A DNA stretch of 64,000 bases from DATFFO01 sp963744905 (GCA_963744905.1 CAVUUV010000003.1:372001-436000); one strand, 5' to 3'. Positions 33,426 to 43,818 are shown, counted from the stretch's first letter. The notes: a model not told the origin generated them from the letters alone. Program-made: numbers and translations.

Positions 33426-35165
33426 TCAGGCCTTTGCCACCAAGTCCCCGCTCCCGGCCTGATCTTCAACGGCTCCCACTTCGGGCAGCGAAAGTCGAAA
33501 GATGCTCCAGCCCGATTCGAAGCGGTACGTGAGGTCGCCGTCCATGAGGCGGGCCAGCTGACGGGCCACGGCCAGTCCGATCCCCAGCGCGGCCGGCTGG
33601 GTCTCGGCGCTGTGGGCCCGGTAGTAGGGCTCGAAGATCCTCTCCCATTCCTCCGGCGCCAGCCCGTCACCGTTGTCACTCACCTCGAGGTGGACCATCC
33701 CGTCGCCGGTGGAAGAGAACCGAACCTCGATCTCGTTACCGCCGTAGCGACGTGCGTTGTGGATCAGGCCGCGCACGATCTGTCTCACCCGGGCCGGATC
33801 GGCCACAGCGCGATAGGAGCCCCCGTCTTCGTCCGCCACATGCACCCTCCGGTGAATGTCATCGCCCAGACTTTCCACCACCTGGGCCACCTGAGCGCGG
33901 ACCGACACCGGCACCTTGGTGACGGCCAGCAAGTCCAACTCGGACCGGGCCGCCACCAGCAGGTCCTCGATGATGGCGGCCAGATCGGTTGCCTCGTCGG
34001 CCACGCTGATGATCATGGCCATTCGTTCAGCGGGATCGAGCTGCCCGTCATGGTCCCGGAGCAGCTCGGCGAATCCGAGCACGCTGGTGAGGGGGGTCCG
34101 TAATTCGTGGCTGACCGAAGCCAGGAACTGGTCCTTGGCCCGAGCGAGCTCCTTGAGACGATCGATCTCGCGACGGTTGCGCACCCGCTGGCGGCCCCGA
34201 TACAGACCCACCGCAATCAGCACGGTCAGGGCCAGTCCCACCACCAGGACGAACAACGGCCGGAGGAGGTTGGTGACAAACAGAGTCCCCGGCCTGGGTG
34301 TGACGGTCAACCTCCACCTCCGACCCCCTACGGCGAGGTCCCGGAACCATGCGCCTCCGGGAACAGAGGACGCCGCGGGTGAGTTGGTGATGTCGGTCAC
34401 CTGCCAGTTCACGTTGTCCGACATACCGGACGGAACCTGACTGCCGAGCAAGTCGCTCACGTCCATCGACGCCATGGCGAAACCGACCACTTCTCCCGTG
34501 TCGGGGTCGGTCACGGGCGAATACATGAGGAACCCGTCCGTGTCCTGGGTAGAGAGAAGCTGCAGGAAGGGTGTAGCGACGATCTGTTTGGTGGCGCGGG
34601 CCTCGTCGATGGCCGCGCGCCTCGTTTCATCCGACGCAGAGTCATATCCCTGGAGTCCGGCGTAGGCGTCGGGCGGATCGAACCACTGAACGAGGACGTG
34701 CTCGGGACGATTCCGATCGACCGGCGCTCGACGTCCTGTTTCATCCATCTCGAAGGGCGTGTAGATGGGAATGGACCTGCGCACCTTGGCCACGAAACGG
34801 TCGAGGTCTTCGTCGGCCACGATCGGCATGTAACCGATGCCCCCCACGCCGTCGATCTCGTCGAAGTTTGACACGAAGAGGTGGAACTCCGACCTCTCCA
34901 CCTCGTTGGAAGCCTGATAGAGGCCACCCAGGGCGACCAGCCGCTCGGTGACTCCATCCACTGCGCTCCGGGCCGAAGCCGCCAGTATCTCTCCCCCTGA
35001 GGCGACCCGGGCCTGGGCCTCCCGTTGCTCGCGATTCCACACCCGCGCCGCCAGAGCCACCGTGAGAACGAGGCCGACGAGGCCGACCCAGACGGCTGTT
35101 CGCCACGGGCTGCGCCCGTCGACAACTTCAGGCTCTTCAGCCGGACCTCGGACAGACACCCCCAA
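33426..35165 (-). CDS. CHASE-domain sensor histidine kinase
   Basis: A protein of about 579 residues. Helix one is AVWVGLVGLVLTVALAARVW; a periplasmic CHASE domain follows (LGGLYQASNEVERSEFHLFV, GVGGIGYMPIV, VLVQWFDPPDA), then helix two (PLFVLVVGLALTVLIAVGLY). The kinase core has the phospho-acceptor His in FLASVSHELRTPLTSVLGFA and an HATPase with NARRYGGN, VSDNGDGLAPEEWERIFEPY and LGIGLAVARQLARLM. It autophosphorylates on His on sensing a small ligand. No response regulator is adjacent. The start is uncertain (TTG 35165 or GTG 35159). Confidence 0.9.
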   Translation of the reverse strand: MGVSVRGPAEEPEVVDGRSPWRTAVWVGLVGLVLTVALAARVWNREQREAQARVASGGEILAASARSAVDGVTERLVALGGLYQASNEVERSEFHLFVSNFDEIDGVGGIGYMPIVADEDLDRFVAKVRRSIPIYTPFEMDETGRRAPVDRNRPEHVLVQWFDPPDAYAGLQGYDSASDETRRAAIDEARATKQIVATPFLQLLSTQDTDGFLMYSPVTDPDTGEVVGFAMASMDVSDLLGSQVPSGMSDNVNWQVTDITNSPAASSVPGGAWFRDLAVGGRRWRLTVTPRPGTLFVTNLLRPLFVLVVGLALTVLIAVGLYRGRQRVRNRREIDRLKELARAKDQFLASVSHELRTPLTSVLGFAELLRDHDGQLDPAERMAMIISVADEATDLAAIIEDLLVAARSELDLLAVTKVPVSVRAQVAQVVESLGDDIHRRVHVADEDGGSYRAVADPARVRQIVRGLIHNARRYGGNEIEVRFSSTGDGMVHLEVSDNGDGLAPEEWERIFEPYYRAHSAETQPAALGIGLAVARQLARLMDGDLTYRFESGWSIFRLSLPEVGAVEDQAGSGDLVAKA

Positions 35166-35276
35166 TCAATCGGAACCCCGATGACCCTGCTTGAGCGAGA
35201 CAGGCACAACCCAGGCTCTCGAACCGAGTCGGAACATGCTCCTTATGTGACCCGCGCTGGCCGCCCGGGATTCGAG

Positions 35277-35399
35277 TCAGACGACCCGTTTCCTGGCGTC
35301 GGCGGCGGCCCGCTTGGCCTTCTTGTCGAGGCGCTTCTGTTTCAGGTCCTTGGTACTCACCTTCTTGGTGCTCCTGCCGCCCTTGTCCTTGCTTGCCAT
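35277..35399 (-). CDS. small basic protein
   Basis: A 40-residue, highly charged protein: MASKDKGGRSTKKVSTKDLK followed by QKRLDKKAKRAAADARKRVV. It has 16 Lys or Arg and no hydrophobic core. I recall similar short MASKDKGGRSTKK proteins in actinobacteria as conserved hypotheticals. The longer open frame upstream is a shadow; ATG 35399 gives the recognised N-terminus. It might bind nucleic acid, but this is only suggested by composition. Confidence 0.65.
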   Translation of the reverse strand: MASKDKGGRSTKKVSTKDLKQKRLDKKAKRAAADARKRVV

Positions 35400-35601
35400 C
35401 AGTGCCTCCAGGCTCGGCCACCGAATCGGCGGCCAGCTTCCATTGTCCCACAAGCGCCGTCTTGCACGAGCCACGCGCCTTGCGGAACCCCCTCCCCGCC
35501 CTGGGGGCGGGGGGATCTCTCCACCCGGCCACCCTTCATGCCGTTGCTCGCTATCCCGACCCGGGTACGGTGTAGGAGAAAGATCGTGTGCTGAGCCAAG
35601 A

Positions 35602-38600
35602 GTGAGTATCGAGCAAGCACAGCCACAGCAGATGGGGCTGGTCGACCGTGTCCTGGAGCGAATCGCCCAACTTCCCGAGCCACGTGCCAACCTCATGGCC
35701 GAATTCGCCCGGGCCTACCTGCACCGGCTCACCCCCGACGGCCCCACCTCCCCCGAAGCCCTCTTCCACGAGGTGCAGGGCCTGTTCGAGTTCATCGAGA
35801 CCCGTACACAGCCCATAGCGGTCCGGGCCTTCAACCCCACCGCGGCCGAGCACGGCTACGAGTCGACGGGAACGGTGGTGGAGGTTCACACCGACGACAG
35901 CCCCTTCCTGGTCGATTCGATCACCAACGAGCTGGAGGCACACGGCCTCCAGGTGACCCGGGTACTGCACCCGGTCATCGGAACCGTACGGGACTCAGAC
36001 GGCCATCTGAAGCAGATCAGCTCGGCCCTCAGCGCCGAGGGCCAGGAGTCGGTGGAGCACTATGTGACCGACCGGCTCCTCTTCTCTGGCGATCTGCCCG
36101 CTCTGGAACGGGCTCTGGTGCGGGTGCTGGGAGACGTCAAGGCAGCGGTGAGGGACTGGGAGGCGATGCTGGACAAGATCCCCCGCATGATCACCCTCAC
36201 CCGACAGGGCGAAGGGGCCTATCCCCAGCCTGAGGTGGACGAGGCGGTGGCGTTTCTGGAGTGGCTGCGCCAGGACAACTTCGTCTTCCTGGGCTACCGC
36301 GAGTACCAGATGCTGGACACTCCCCAGGGGGAGGCGGTCCAGTGCGTGCCCGACTCGGGCCTGGGCATCCTGTCCGACGATTCCACCTCTGAACTGGCCG
36401 ACCCGGTGCTCCTGTCGTCCATGTCCCCCGAGCTGGCCCAACGGTTCCGCGAGGGCGACCTGCTGGTCATCTCCAAAACCAACCGCTTCTCCACCGTCCA
36501 CCGCCGGGCAAAGATGGACTACGTCGGGGTGCGGGTGATCGGTGAGGGGGGAAAGACGGTGGCCGAGGCTCGCCTGGTCGGCCTATTCACCTCCAAGGCC
36601 TATATGGAGCGGGCATCACACACGCCGTTGTTGCGGCGCAAGCTGGACCAGATCGCCACAGCGGAGAACCTGATCGACGGCTCCCACGATCACAAGGCGG
36701 TGGTGGCCCTGTTCGAGTCATTCCCCAAGGACGAGCTGTTCGACGTCCCCGCCGAGGACTTGCGCCGCCTCCTGATGGGGCTGCTGGCAGTGCAGGAAAA
36801 GGCCCGGGTCAAGCTGTTCGTGCGTCGCCAGCTCCTGGACCGCTCGGTGCGCCTGCTGGTGGCGATGCCCCGGGACCGCTACTCCACCACCCTGGCCAAG
36901 CACCTCCAGGAGGTGTTCCTCGACAGGTTCAACGGCAAGTCGGTCGACTACCACCTCACCATGGAGGCAGCCGACATGGCCTATCTCCACTTCAGAGTGT
37001 GGGTGCAGGTGGGCCAGGTGCCCGACGTGCCTTACGAAGAGCTCGAGGCCGAGGTCCACGCCCTGACCCGCTCCTGGGCGGAGCGGGTGGGTGATGTCCT
37101 GGCCGAGCGCCACGATCACCAGAAAGCCAGGGCAATGACCGAGCGCTGGGTGGGCCGCTTCCCTGCCTACTACACCTCCTCCACCGAGCTGTCGGTGGCG
37201 GCAGGCGACATCGAGCACCTGGAGCAACTGGCCGAGAGCGGCGGCTCCCTGCTGGTGGGTTTGCAGAACGAGGCGGCCGGGCCCGAGACCCTGACAAGGG
37301 TGGCCCTGTATCGGAGGGGCGGAAAGCGCTACCTGTCCGAACTCACCCCCGGCCTGGAGGACCTGGGGCTACGGGTGGTGGAGGAGGTCCCCACCCGCCT
37401 CAGCGGCGAGGGCGACCTGTTCATCCACGACTTTGGAGTGCTGACCGACGGGACCATGGTCGACCTGGATGAGGCCGCCGGGCGCATCGCCGAGGCACTG
37501 ACGGCGGTGTGGACCGGAGAAACCGAGACCGACTCGCTCAACCGTCTGGTCCTGGCCGGGGGCCTCGACTTCCATCAGGTGGAGATCCTGCGCGCCTACC
37601 GCACCTACTGGCACCGGGTCAGCCCCACCTTCACGCTCAAGTACGTCAGTGACACTCTGGTTTCCTTCGCCGACATCACCGCCAAGTTGATGTCGATCTT
37701 CGAGTTGCGCTTCGACCCCGACTCGGACGGCTCCGGGCTGGAGGAGCTGCGCTACGAGGTGCTTTCCGCCCTGGATGCGGTTCCCTCCTTGGACCAGGAC
37801 CGCATCCTGCGGGGGTTCCTGCGCCTGATCGACGCCACCGTGCGCACCAACGCCTACCGTGTCGACCGCACCGCCCTGGCCTTCAAGTTCCGATCGGCCG
37901 ACGTGCCCGACATGCCCGCCCCCGTCCCCTTCATGGAGGTGTTCGTGGCCGCTCCCGAGGTGGAGGGCATCCACCTGCGGGCCGGCCCGGTGGCCCGGGG
38001 TGGGATCCGCTGGTCGGATCGCCGTGAGGACTATCGCACCGAGGTGCTGGGCCTGATGAAGGCTCAGGTGACCAAGAACGCGGTCATCGTCCCCACCGGG
38101 GCCAAGGGCGGGTTCGTGCTGCGCCGCCCACCCCAGGACTCCCAGGACATGCCCCAGGCGGTGGCGGGGGCATACGAGATCTTCATCCGGGGCCTGCTCG
38201 ACGTCACCGACAATCTCGTCGACGGCCGCCTGGTCCACCCCGACCGGGTGCGGGTCCACGACGGCGACGACCCCTACCTGGTGGTGGCGGCCGACAAGGG
38301 GACCGCCACCTTCTCTGACCTGGCCAACCAGATCGCAGCCCGGTTCGGGTTCTGGCTGGGCGACGCCTTCGCCTCGGGCGGCTCGTCGGGCTACGACCAC
38401 AAGGCGCTGGGCATCACGGCCCGGGGAGCGTGGAAGTCCCTGGAGCGCCACTTCCTCGACCTGGGCATCGACCCGTACGTAGACCCCTTCACGGCGGTGG
38501 GGATCGGGGACATGTCGGGCGACGTGTTCGGCAACGGGATGCTGGTGTCGGACCAGACCCGCCTGGTGGCAGCCTTCGACCACCGCCACATCTTCGTGGA

Positions 38601-40374
38601 CCCGGAGCCCGACCCGGCCGCCTCCTTCGCCGAGCGGCAACGCTTGTTCGACTTGCCCAAGTCGTCGTGGGCCGACTACGACGCCGACCTGATCTCGGAG
38701 GGGGGCGGGGTGTTTCCCCGCTCGGCCAAGAAGATCGAGCTCTCCCCCCAGGCCCGGGCGGCCCTGGGCACAGACCAGACCACCGTCGATCCCAACCAGT
38801 TGATCGGGATCATCCTCAGGGCCCCGGTCGACCTGTTGTGGAACGGCGGCATCGGCACCTACGTCAAAGGCGCTCACCAGTCCAACGAGGAGGTGGGCGA
38901 CCGCACCAACGACGCGGTGCGCATCAACGGTGCCGACCTGCGCTGCAAAGTCGTGGTGGAGGGAGGCAACCTGGGCCTCACCCAGCAAGGCCGGATCGAA
39001 TACGCCGAGGCGGGAGGCAAGATCAACACGGACTTCATCGACAACTCCGGCGGGGTCAACTGCTCCGACCGGGAGGTGAACCTGAAGATCCTGTTGGGTC
39101 TGGCCGAGGGCCGGGGCGAGATCGAGCGCCCCGAACGGGACGAACTGCTGGCCGCCGCCACTGACGAGGTGGTGGCCCGGATCCTGCACGACAGCCTGGA
39201 GCAGGCCCAGATGCTGGCCCTGGAGGGCCAGTCGTCCGTCGAGCGCATGGACGCCTACGAGCAGCTGATGGTCAACCTGGAGCAGAAGGACCTGCTGGAC
39301 CGCGACCTCGAGGGCCTGCCCCCCTCCGAGGAGATGGTGGAGCGGGCGCAGTCGGCCAGGGGTATGACCTCTCCGGAGCTGTCCGTCCTCCTCGCCTACT
39401 CCAAGCGGATCCTGGTCGATTCGCTCCTCGCCTCCGACCTGCCCGACTCGCCCCATCTCAGCACCGACCTGGCGGAGTATTTCCCTTCCGAGATCTCCAA
39501 GCGCTTCGAGCACCTGGTTCCCGAACACCCTCTGCACCGGGAGCTGATCTCGACCATCATCGCCAACGACGTCATCGACGCCCAGGGCTCGACCTTCATC
39601 TCCCGGCTCGAGACCCGTACCGGGGCGGGGGCAGCGGACATCGTTAGGGCCTACCGCACCGCCCGGGAGGTGGCCGGTACCGCCCGCCGCCGCGAGGTGG
39701 AGGAGCTTTTCGGCCGGGTGGATCCCGAGACATGGCGAGCGATGATCAACGCCAACGACCAACTGCTGGCCAGCCTGACCCGCTGGTATCTGCAACACGG
39801 CGACGGCGAGGTCCGGGAGGCCCAGTTGGAGAAGTGGGCGGGGAGCTTCGCCACCCTGGAGGAGGTAGCGGCCGAGCTGGGACCGCCCCAGTGGCAGGAG
39901 GAACGGGGCCTGGAGGTGCACCACCTGGAGGCGGCCGGGGTGTCGGCTCATCTGGCAAGACGGATCGCCTGCCTGCCCGACCTGGTCCACGCCCCCAACA
40001 TCATCGACCTGGCCCGGCACAGCGGACGGGACCTCAACGACGTGGGCCGGGTGTTCTACCGCATAGGCCAGGCCCTCCAACTGGATGCGCTCAAGTCGGT
40101 CCTCAACGGAATGATCATGTCGAACTCGTGGCAGCGCTGGGCGGCCCAGACCGTCGAGGACGACTTGATTGCGGTGCGCCGCACTGTCGCCGAACGGGTA
40201 CTGGAGGAAGCCGGCAACCGCTCAGGCGACGACGCCGTGGACCATTTCCTGGCCGAACACGCCCACGCCCTGGCCCGCCTGGCTCGCCTCACCCAGCGCC
40301 TCCGCTCCGGCTCCGACGACGACCTGGCACCCCTGATCGTGGCGATACGCCAGGTGGAGGCGTTGGCGGGGTAG
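35602..40374 (+). CDS. gdh: NAD-specific glutamate dehydrogenase, large (180 kDa) type
   Basis: A 1,590-residue member of the 180-kDa class of NAD-dependent glutamate dehydrogenases, the normal length. The N-terminal half holds ACT-like segments (HTDDSPFLVDSITNELEAHG). The catalytic part has APVARGG-type glutamate site GGIRWSDRREDYRTEVLGLM, KAQVTKNAVIVPTGAKGGF, the NAD region with YDHKALGITARGAWKSLERH, VGIGDMSGDVFGNGMLVS and NEEVGDRTNDAVRI, then GGVNCSDREVNLKILLG. It oxidises glutamate to 2-oxoglutarate and ammonia. GTG 35602 is chosen since upstream sequence in frame is non-conserved; another GTG is not excluded. A 903-codon frame opposite is a shadow. It appears to be monocistronic. Confidence 0.95.
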   Translation: MSIEQAQPQQMGLVDRVLERIAQLPEPRANLMAEFARAYLHRLTPDGPTSPEALFHEVQGLFEFIETRTQPIAVRAFNPTAAEHGYESTGTVVEVHTDDSPFLVDSITNELEAHGLQVTRVLHPVIGTVRDSDGHLKQISSALSAEGQESVEHYVTDRLLFSGDLPALERALVRVLGDVKAAVRDWEAMLDKIPRMITLTRQGEGAYPQPEVDEAVAFLEWLRQDNFVFLGYREYQMLDTPQGEAVQCVPDSGLGILSDDSTSELADPVLLSSMSPELAQRFREGDLLVISKTNRFSTVHRRAKMDYVGVRVIGEGGKTVAEARLVGLFTSKAYMERASHTPLLRRKLDQIATAENLIDGSHDHKAVVALFESFPKDELFDVPAEDLRRLLMGLLAVQEKARVKLFVRRQLLDRSVRLLVAMPRDRYSTTLAKHLQEVFLDRFNGKSVDYHLTMEAADMAYLHFRVWVQVGQVPDVPYEELEAEVHALTRSWAERVGDVLAERHDHQKARAMTERWVGRFPAYYTSSTELSVAAGDIEHLEQLAESGGSLLVGLQNEAAGPETLTRVALYRRGGKRYLSELTPGLEDLGLRVVEEVPTRLSGEGDLFIHDFGVLTDGTMVDLDEAAGRIAEALTAVWTGETETDSLNRLVLAGGLDFHQVEILRAYRTYWHRVSPTFTLKYVSDTLVSFADITAKLMSIFELRFDPDSDGSGLEELRYEVLSALDAVPSLDQDRILRGFLRLIDATVRTNAYRVDRTALAFKFRSADVPDMPAPVPFMEVFVAAPEVEGIHLRAGPVARGGIRWSDRREDYRTEVLGLMKAQVTKNAVIVPTGAKGGFVLRRPPQDSQDMPQAVAGAYEIFIRGLLDVTDNLVDGRLVHPDRVRVHDGDDPYLVVAADKGTATFSDLANQIAARFGFWLGDAFASGGSSGYDHKALGITARGAWKSLERHFLDLGIDPYVDPFTAVGIGDMSGDVFGNGMLVSDQTRLVAAFDHRHIFVDPEPDPAASFAERQRLFDLPKSSWADYDADLISEGGGVFPRSAKKIELSPQARAALGTDQTTVDPNQLIGIILRAPVDLLWNGGIGTYVKGAHQSNEEVGDRTNDAVRINGADLRCKVVVEGGNLGLTQQGRIEYAEAGGKINTDFIDNSGGVNCSDREVNLKILLGLAEGRGEIERPERDELLAAATDEVVARILHDSLEQAQMLALEGQSSVERMDAYEQLMVNLEQKDLLDRDLEGLPPSEEMVERAQSARGMTSPELSVLLAYSKRILVDSLLASDLPDSPHLSTDLAEYFPSEISKRFEHLVPEHPLHRELISTIIANDVIDAQGSTFISRLETRTGAGAADIVRAYRTAREVAGTARRREVEELFGRVDPETWRAMINANDQLLASLTRWYLQHGDGEVREAQLEKWAGSFATLEEVAAELGPPQWQEERGLEVHHLEAAGVSAHLARRIACLPDLVHAPNIIDLARHSGRDLNDVGRVFYRIGQALQLDALKSVLNGMIMSNSWQRWAAQTVEDDLIAVRRTVAERVLEEAGNRSGDDAVDHFLAEHAHALARLARLTQRLRSGSDDDLAPLIVAIRQVEALAG

Positions 40375-40545
40375 CGGCGCCAATCGAACGCATCACTGGC
40401 TGATGGTCGGGAGCGGCGAGGAAGGGAGCGATGGGTGAGGGTGTGGTGATGGAGGCGGCTCCGTAGTCCTTCCAGTAGTCGCTACGGACGTCAGGACGGA
40501 ACCTTTCCCATACGTTGGGGTGGAGCGACGAGAAAGGAACTAGCA

Positions 40546-40794
40546 ATGCCGCTCTTCATGGACGTCCACACACTGGACGAGATCGATCCCGATGCCCTGG
40601 CGGGGGCGCATGAACGGGACCTGGAGGTCCAGGACAACCACGGCGTCAGCTACCTCCGCTACTGGTACAGCGAGGACTCAGGGAAGGTGTGGTGCCTGGC
40701 CGATGCCCCCACCAAGGAGGCCATGAACGCCGTCCACCGTGACGCCCACGGCCTGGTGGCCGACGAGATCGTCCCGGTCAAGGAGGGGCGCTAG
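40546..40794 (+). CDS. DUF4242 (SCO4226-type nickel-binding) protein
   Basis: An 82-residue ferredoxin-like-fold protein of the DUF4242 family: MPLFMDVHTLDEIDPDALAG, then LEVQDNHGVSYLRYWYSEDS and KVWCLADAPTKEAMNAVHRD, ending AHGLVADEIVPVKEGR. The Streptomyces member SCO4226 is described as nickel-binding. His and Asp residues at H8, H33, H69 and H73 or nearby could be ligands. It has a GAAAGGAAC ribosome-binding site. The 171 bases upstream show no other gene, and a weak repeat copy follows. Confidence 0.85.
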   Translation: MPLFMDVHTLDEIDPDALAGAHERDLEVQDNHGVSYLRYWYSEDSGKVWCLADAPTKEAMNAVHRDAHGLVADEIVPVKEGR

Positions 40795-40814
40795 GTCTCC
40801 ACGGGTCGTTGTGA

Positions 40815-40890
40815 AGGGGGCCGGCTTCGGCGGTCCCCCTTGATGCGTGGGAGATCCCCCCTCCCGCCCTCCGGGCGGTACTCCCCCCGA
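40815..40890 (+). repeat. degenerate GC-rich intergenic repeat, copy E
   Basis: Between convergent genes. It has GGTCCCCCTTGATGC, then GATCCCCCCTCCCGCC, a CCGCCCTCCGGGCGG stem and CTCCCCCC. The CCCCCTCCCGCC block and central stem match other copies, but the ACAAAGC tail is missing. Confidence 0.4.
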
Positions 40891-40906
40891 GCCAATACGG
40901 AAAGGT

Positions 40907-43795
40907 TTACGGAGTCTCGGTCATGGCCAACAGGCCCAGTTCGGTGCCGTTAGTGACCAGCTCACGCTTGTTGGCCACTCCCAGCTTGGGGTAGATGTGG
41001 GCCAGGTGGCTCTCGACGGTGCGAGTCCCGATGTATAGGCGGTCGGCGATCTGGCGAGCGGTCAGGCCACGGGCGGCCAACTCGGCCACCTCACGCTCCC
41101 GGGTGGTGAGCGACTCGGGACCCAGGACCGCTCCCGCCGCCCGCCTGCCCTCGGCCCCTGTCTCACTCAGCACGGCCAGGGCACGGTCCCGCCGCCACAC
41201 CGCCCGCGACTCGTCGGCCATCCGTGCCGCCCTCTCCAGCACCCGCCTTGCCTGCGGGTCGGAGGCGGCTGCCAGAGCCCTTCCTGCACGATCTACGCCG
41301 CTTTGCGCCATGGGCCGGTATCCGAGGTCTTCCAGCCGATCGGCTGCCTCGATCATCGCCTCCGGGTTGGTTTCGGTAAGGGCACGCGCCATACCGCCCA
41401 GCAGTCGAAGAAGCTTGCCCCCCACCCGGTCGGCGATCTCATCCAACCTGTCAGCGGCGGAGGCGACCACATCGTCTGCGCCGGCGTCGGCGGCGGCTTC
41501 GAACAGGTCGAAGCGGACCATCCCCTCCAGAGCGGCCGCACCCATCTCTCGATATCGCCCGGCCGCCTGAGTCAGCGATTCCATGGCATGATCGTGCTCA
41601 CCCCGCACCCGGGCCAGGAAGCCTTCCGCCCACGGGCACCAGGTGCTCCAGTCGAGGATGTCATCGTCCCGGTAGGTGTCGGCGGCCTGCTCCAGATAGC
41701 GCTCGGCTCGCGAGGTCTGGCCCATCTCCCCCAGCGCCCGGGCGGCCAGCGCCAGCCCCCAGGCCCGGCGCCGGCTGCCACGGAAAGCGCGCCGGGAACC
41801 AGACTCGTCGATCAGGCGGACGCATTCGGCCAGGTCGCCGCCCAGGCAGGCGGTCACCGCTCGCCGCTCCAGGCCCAGCGCGTCCACCGCCAGCGTGTAG
41901 TCGGAGTCGAGGGCGGCCCGGGCCGCCTCGGCCGCCTCCTCCAGCCTCCCCTCCAGCGCCAGGGCCATGCTGCGCTGGGCCAGGCCCCAGATGCGGCGGT
42001 AGGTGTTGGCGGCACGCTCGGCTCTCTCATAGCTAGCCTCCGACTCCTCGAAACGCCCCATCAGGCTCAGGGCGTAGGCCCGGGACCCGGCCGCCTGGTT
42101 CACCACCAGCGAGTCAGTGGTGGCGTCGATGTCGGCCAGAACCTCCGCCGCCATCTGGTTGGATCGTTCCAGCCGACCGGCACAGGCGTGGATCCACACC
42201 ATCTCGTTGCGGGCCAGGAGGCTGCGATCGACCTCTCCGGCCTGGTCGAACAGCTCGATGGACCGCCGGCACGCCTCCTGGGCTTCGTCGATACGGCCCG
42301 CCCCGATGGAGAGAAAGCTGGCCAGATGGAACTGGACTATGCCCTGGGCGACAAGGTCGCTTCGGTCCTCCGACACCTCCTCGATCCGGCGCATGACGGT
42401 GATAGCCGCTTCGGCGTCGCCTTCGGCCAAATGGTCGATCACCCAATCCGCCTGCCAGGTGATCGAGTCCAGCACCTGGAGCCAGCGAGGGTCCCGGCGG
42501 GGAATGATGTCGGGCAGATCGCCCATGATGGCCAACGCCTCCCGGTACAGGCCCTTGCTCTCGGCTTCCCGGATCGCCCGGCACAGGGTGTCGAGAGACT
42601 CCTCGTCGGCCTCCATCGACGAGCGGGCCAGATGGGCGGCGGCGGCCCCGAAACGATCCCGGGCCAATAGCACCCGGCCCACAGTCCGGTGCAGGGCCAT
42701 GCGGCGAGCCCCGCCCATCAGCTCGTAGATGGTCTCCTGGATGATGGGGTGGGCGATCTCGTAGACATACCCGGCCCCGGCCGGGCGTTCCACCACCAGC
42801 CGGGACAGGCTCAGCTCCTCCAGCGCTTGACCCACCGCGGTCAGGCTCCAGCCAAGCACGTCGGCCAGGTCGCGGGGATCGGTGCGCTGGTCGGTCACCG
42901 CCAACACCTCCAGCACCTGGCGCTGGGGCGGCTCCAGCATCCCCAGTTCGACTCCGACCCGCTCCCGGAGCGATACCGGGACCTGGCCCAGGTCGGGATG
43001 GGCCAGATCGGTTCCCTCCTCCACTACCGCGTCGAGCAGGCTGAGGGCGAAGAGGGGATGGCCCAGCGAACGTCGCATCAGCCACCCGACCAGCGACTGA
43101 GGAATGGCGTGGGGCAGGGAGGGGGCGTCGGGCTGGAGACTGCGCAGGCGATCCCGGGCCAGTTCGGCCAGCTCCGTTGCGTTGAGGGGCCGCAGGTTGA
43201 CCCGGCGCAGAGCCTGATCGTCGCCGAGGGCATCGAGCACGTCGCCGGTGAGGGGGCGGGAGCGGATCCCCCCGCCTCGAGCCGTGGCCAAGACGGCGAT
43301 GGGCCGGTTCCACAGGCGGCGGGAGAAGAACCTCAGCGCCTCCCAGGAGGAGTCGTCGGCCAGGTGGATATCGTCGATGGCCACCACCAGGGGGCCCTCG
43401 TCGGCCAGCCGCGCCATAGTCGAGGTCATCGTCTCCAGCAGGCGGGCCCGGCCGGGCTCTCCTCCCCCGCTCGATCCCAGCTCTCTTGTCAAGCCTGAGT
43501 CGCCGGTGGAGAGGGCATGGCGATCCATGGCCTCCAACCAGGGACCGAACGAAGTGGTCGCCCCCAGCCGGTAAGAGCGGGCGGAGAGGACCTGTGCCCG
43601 GTCAACGTGACGCCGCAGCGCCTCGTTCATCAACCGGCTCTTTCCCACCCCGGCGCCCCCGTCTATGAGCACGAAGCGGAAGCTTCGCCCGGCGGCTCGA
43701 CGCAGCTCGGCGGCCAGGATCTCCAGCTCAGCGGTCCGTCCCACCAGTCGCACCGCCCGCTCCGGCGAGTCGAGGACCTGGTCTGTCTGGGACAT
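40907..43795 (-). CDS. large AAA ATPase with LuxR-type HTH (LAL-like regulator)
   Basis: A 962-residue LAL-type regulator. An N-terminal AAA/NB domain has LVGRTAELEILAAELRRAAG, Walker A GGAGVGKS (residues about 47-54) and Walker B GPLVVAIDDIHLAD. The middle, about residues 380-880, is a long run of helical repeats of TPR type (for example EESEASYERAERAANTYRRI). The C-terminus is a LuxR HTH: LTTREREVAELAARGLTARQ followed by IADRLYIGTRTVESHLAHIY and PKLGVANKRELV. Such proteins activate transcription on binding a ligand and ATP. The target is not evident from neighbours. Confidence 0.9.
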   Translation of the reverse strand: MSQTDQVLDSPERAVRLVGRTAELEILAAELRRAAGRSFRFVLIDGGAGVGKSRLMNEALRRHVDRAQVLSARSYRLGATTSFGPWLEAMDRHALSTGDSGLTRELGSSGGGEPGRARLLETMTSTMARLADEGPLVVAIDDIHLADDSSWEALRFFSRRLWNRPIAVLATARGGGIRSRPLTGDVLDALGDDQALRRVNLRPLNATELAELARDRLRSLQPDAPSLPHAIPQSLVGWLMRRSLGHPLFALSLLDAVVEEGTDLAHPDLGQVPVSLRERVGVELGMLEPPQRQVLEVLAVTDQRTDPRDLADVLGWSLTAVGQALEELSLSRLVVERPAGAGYVYEIAHPIIQETIYELMGGARRMALHRTVGRVLLARDRFGAAAAHLARSSMEADEESLDTLCRAIREAESKGLYREALAIMGDLPDIIPRRDPRWLQVLDSITWQADWVIDHLAEGDAEAAITVMRRIEEVSEDRSDLVAQGIVQFHLASFLSIGAGRIDEAQEACRRSIELFDQAGEVDRSLLARNEMVWIHACAGRLERSNQMAAEVLADIDATTDSLVVNQAAGSRAYALSLMGRFEESEASYERAERAANTYRRIWGLAQRSMALALEGRLEEAAEAARAALDSDYTLAVDALGLERRAVTACLGGDLAECVRLIDESGSRRAFRGSRRRAWGLALAARALGEMGQTSRAERYLEQAADTYRDDDILDWSTWCPWAEGFLARVRGEHDHAMESLTQAAGRYREMGAAALEGMVRFDLFEAAADAGADDVVASAADRLDEIADRVGGKLLRLLGGMARALTETNPEAMIEAADRLEDLGYRPMAQSGVDRAGRALAAASDPQARRVLERAARMADESRAVWRRDRALAVLSETGAEGRRAAGAVLGPESLTTREREVAELAARGLTARQIADRLYIGTRTVESHLAHIYPKLGVANKRELVTNGTELGLLAMTETP

Positions 43796-43818
43796 GATCG
43801 GCCTCCGACCTTACACCC

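Noticed and set aside
35205..35280. tRNA-like TTCGA segments
   Set aside because: GGTTCGAG and GATTCGAG occur, but the flanking bases do not form a T-arm, and no matching acceptor or anticodon stem is present.
37369..40080. A 903-codon open frame on the minus strand
   Set aside because: It lies wholly opposite the catalytic half of glutamate dehydrogenase, has low-complexity His/Val/Gly-rich sequence and no domain. It is a shadow produced by high GC.
40375..40545. A gene of about 85 codons on the minus strand (40289-40546)
   Set aside because: Half of it overlaps glutamate dehydrogenase, the sequence is Pro-rich without domain, and there is no ribosome-binding site.
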